Below, one piece after another: positions 5,424-6,272 of a stretch of DNA of 6,272 nt. Both the position numbers and the translations under genes were made by a program. Every line of letters begins with the position of its first letter. Position 1 is the stretch's first letter. The DNA is from CAYNLG01 sp964397995. GTDB lineage: Bacteria > Planctomycetota > Phycisphaerae > FEN-1346. Below the pieces are notes generated by a model. That model was not told the origin of the DNA. It made no database searches and worked only from the letters and a program-made list of their open reading frames with translations. The stretch is from positions 1 to 6,272 of the forward strand of contig CAYNLG010000128.1 of assembly GCA_964397995.1 (NCBI GenBank), in the 5' to 3' direction.

Positions 5424-6272
5424 ATGGTCTTCAGCAGCCACCTGTTTCTGTTCTACTTCCTGCCGCTGGTGCTGCTGACGTACTACCTGCTGCCGGGGCG
5501 GCGGCTGAAGCACCTGGCGCTCACGGTGCTGTCGTACGTCTTCTACGGGTGGGCGAACCCGCTGTTCGTCTGCCTGATGCTGTATTCGACGCTGATCGAC
5601 TACGTGTGCGGCCTGGTGATGGCGGGGCAGACGTCCCGGGCCGCCTGGGGCCGGCCGATTCCCCCCCTGCCCCACGATACGCCGCGCACGCGGGTCCAGA
5701 AGCTCGCCCTCGTCGCCAGCATCTGTACGAACCTGTCGCTGCTGGGGTTCTTCAAGTACTTCAACTTCGGGGTGGAGAACTACGACGCCCTGGCCCGGTG
5801 GCTGCACGAGGCATGGGGCGTGGACGCCGTCGAACCGCTGAACCTGGCGTTTCGGATCACGCTGCCCCTCGGCATCAGCTTCTACACGTTCCAGTCGATG
5901 AGCTACTCGATCGACGTCTACCGGGGCGACGCCCGGGCGATCCGGAACCTGGTGGACTTCGCGTGCTACGTGGCGATGTTCCCGCAGCTGGTGGCCGGGC
6001 CGATCATCCGGTTCTCGGAGGTCGACGACCAGCTCCGCCAGCGGTCGCACACGACGGAGAAGTTTGCCCGCGGGGCGGCCTTCATCGCCCTGGGTCTGGC
6101 GAAGAAGGTGCTCCTGGCGAACGCGTGCGGCAAGATTGCGGACCTGGCGTTCGACGCCGGCTCCGTGGCCGCCTTCGACGCCTGGTACGGCCTCGTCGCC
6201 TACGCCTTCCAGATTTACTTCGACTTCAGCGGCTACTCGGACATGGCCATCGGCCTCGGGCTGATGCTCGGG
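5424..6272 (+). CDS. AlgI-like membrane-bound O-acyltransferase (MBOAT), N-terminal part (3' partial)
   Basis: The first 283 residues of an MBOAT enzyme of the AlgI/DltB/PatA type. These are polytopic inner-membrane proteins that pass acyl groups, usually acetyl, toward extracytoplasmic polysaccharide. The N-terminus MVFSSHLFLFYFLPLVL is characteristic of AlgI proteins. Other family blocks are SYVFYGWANP (37-46), LGFFKYFNF (107-115), LPLGISFYTFQSMSYSID (147-164), FPQLVAGPIIRF (186-197), GLAKKVLLAN (224-233) and YFDFSGYSDMAIGLGLML (265-282). Full proteins run about 470-520 residues; the window stops just before the expected WRRWHIS-type block with the catalytic His, so activity cannot be judged. 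A polar, Pro-rich loop (about 68-92) between the early membrane segments is somewhat long. The start at 5424 is supported by GAGGG 3 bases upstream and by the family N-terminus. It lies 27 bases after the secreted LamG protein, suggesting an operon. The acceptor could be alginate or another polymer, so I give no symbol. Confidence 0.94.
   Translation, partial: MVFSSHLFLFYFLPLVLLTYYLLPGRRLKHLALTVLSYVFYGWANPLFVCLMLYSTLIDYVCGLVMAGQTSRAAWGRPIPPLPHDTPRTRVQKLALVASICTNLSLLGFFKYFNFGVENYDALARWLHEAWGVDAVEPLNLAFRITLPLGISFYTFQSMSYSIDVYRGDARAIRNLVDFACYVAMFPQLVAGPIIRFSEVDDQLRQRSHTTEKFARGAAFIALGLAKKVLLANACGKIADLAFDAGSVAAFDAWYGLVAYAFQIYFDFSGYSDMAIGLGLMLG

Noticed and set aside
3267..6050. A 927-codon open frame on the minus strand opposite the secreted-protein and MBOAT genes.
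   Set aside because: It is a codon-bias shadow of GC-rich genes: its translation is Arg/Pro/Val/Asp-rich with no recognisable domain, while both plus-strand genes have clear family motifs.
1..6272. tRNA or rRNA genes, CRISPR arrays, transposases, IS ends.
   Set aside because: I saw no cloverleaf, regularly spaced repeats, transposase motifs or terminal inverted repeats with target duplications.

Overview
This is a GC-rich bacterial window with normal bacterial gene structure: Shine-Dalgarno sites, a 4-base ATGA overlap, and TGA and TAG used as stops. A secreted beta-propeller/LamG protein directly upstream of an AlgI-type MBOAT acyltransferase, with high GC, is reminiscent of environmental Planctomycetota or related PVC-group bacteria. 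That placement is inference; no rRNA or other marker gene is present.

Layout, left to right. (1) Bases 2-652 (+) hold the C-terminal half of a phenylacetate-CoA ligase (PaaK) family enzyme, cut by the window edge and followed by a small GC hairpin. (2) Bases 653-774 are a short intergenic region with a TTGACA box inside a perfect inverted repeat, a plausible promoter/operator for the next genes. (3) Bases 775-1488 (+) hold a type II toxin-antitoxin module of the HigB/HigA family in toxin-first order with an ATGA overlap. Both genes are broken as written. The toxin has an in-frame TGA where a Trp is expected. The antitoxin changes frame inside its helix-turn-helix domain, yet its C-terminus is well preserved in the next frame. 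(4) Bases 1508-2902 (-) encode a 464-residue calcineurin-like metallophosphoesterase, convergent with the TA module and driven by a recognisable promoter at 2975-3003. (5) Bases 2903-3296 are a divergent intergenic region. (6) Bases 3297-5396 (+) encode a 699-residue exported protein with a signal peptide, a beta-propeller-like half, a LamG/concanavalin-like domain and an unassigned C-terminal domain. (7) Bases 5424-6272 (+) hold the N-terminal 283 residues of an AlgI-like membrane-bound O-acyltransferase, cut by the window end just before the expected catalytic His region.

The last two genes lie 27 bases apart on one strand and probably form the start of an operon for O-acetylation of a surface or extracellular polysaccharide. 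The PaaK fragment, the TA relic and the phosphoesterase show no clear functional link to it. I see no completely new system. The most noteworthy observations are the doubly broken but otherwise well preserved higBA module, and the composite secreted protein paired with the MBOAT enzyme.
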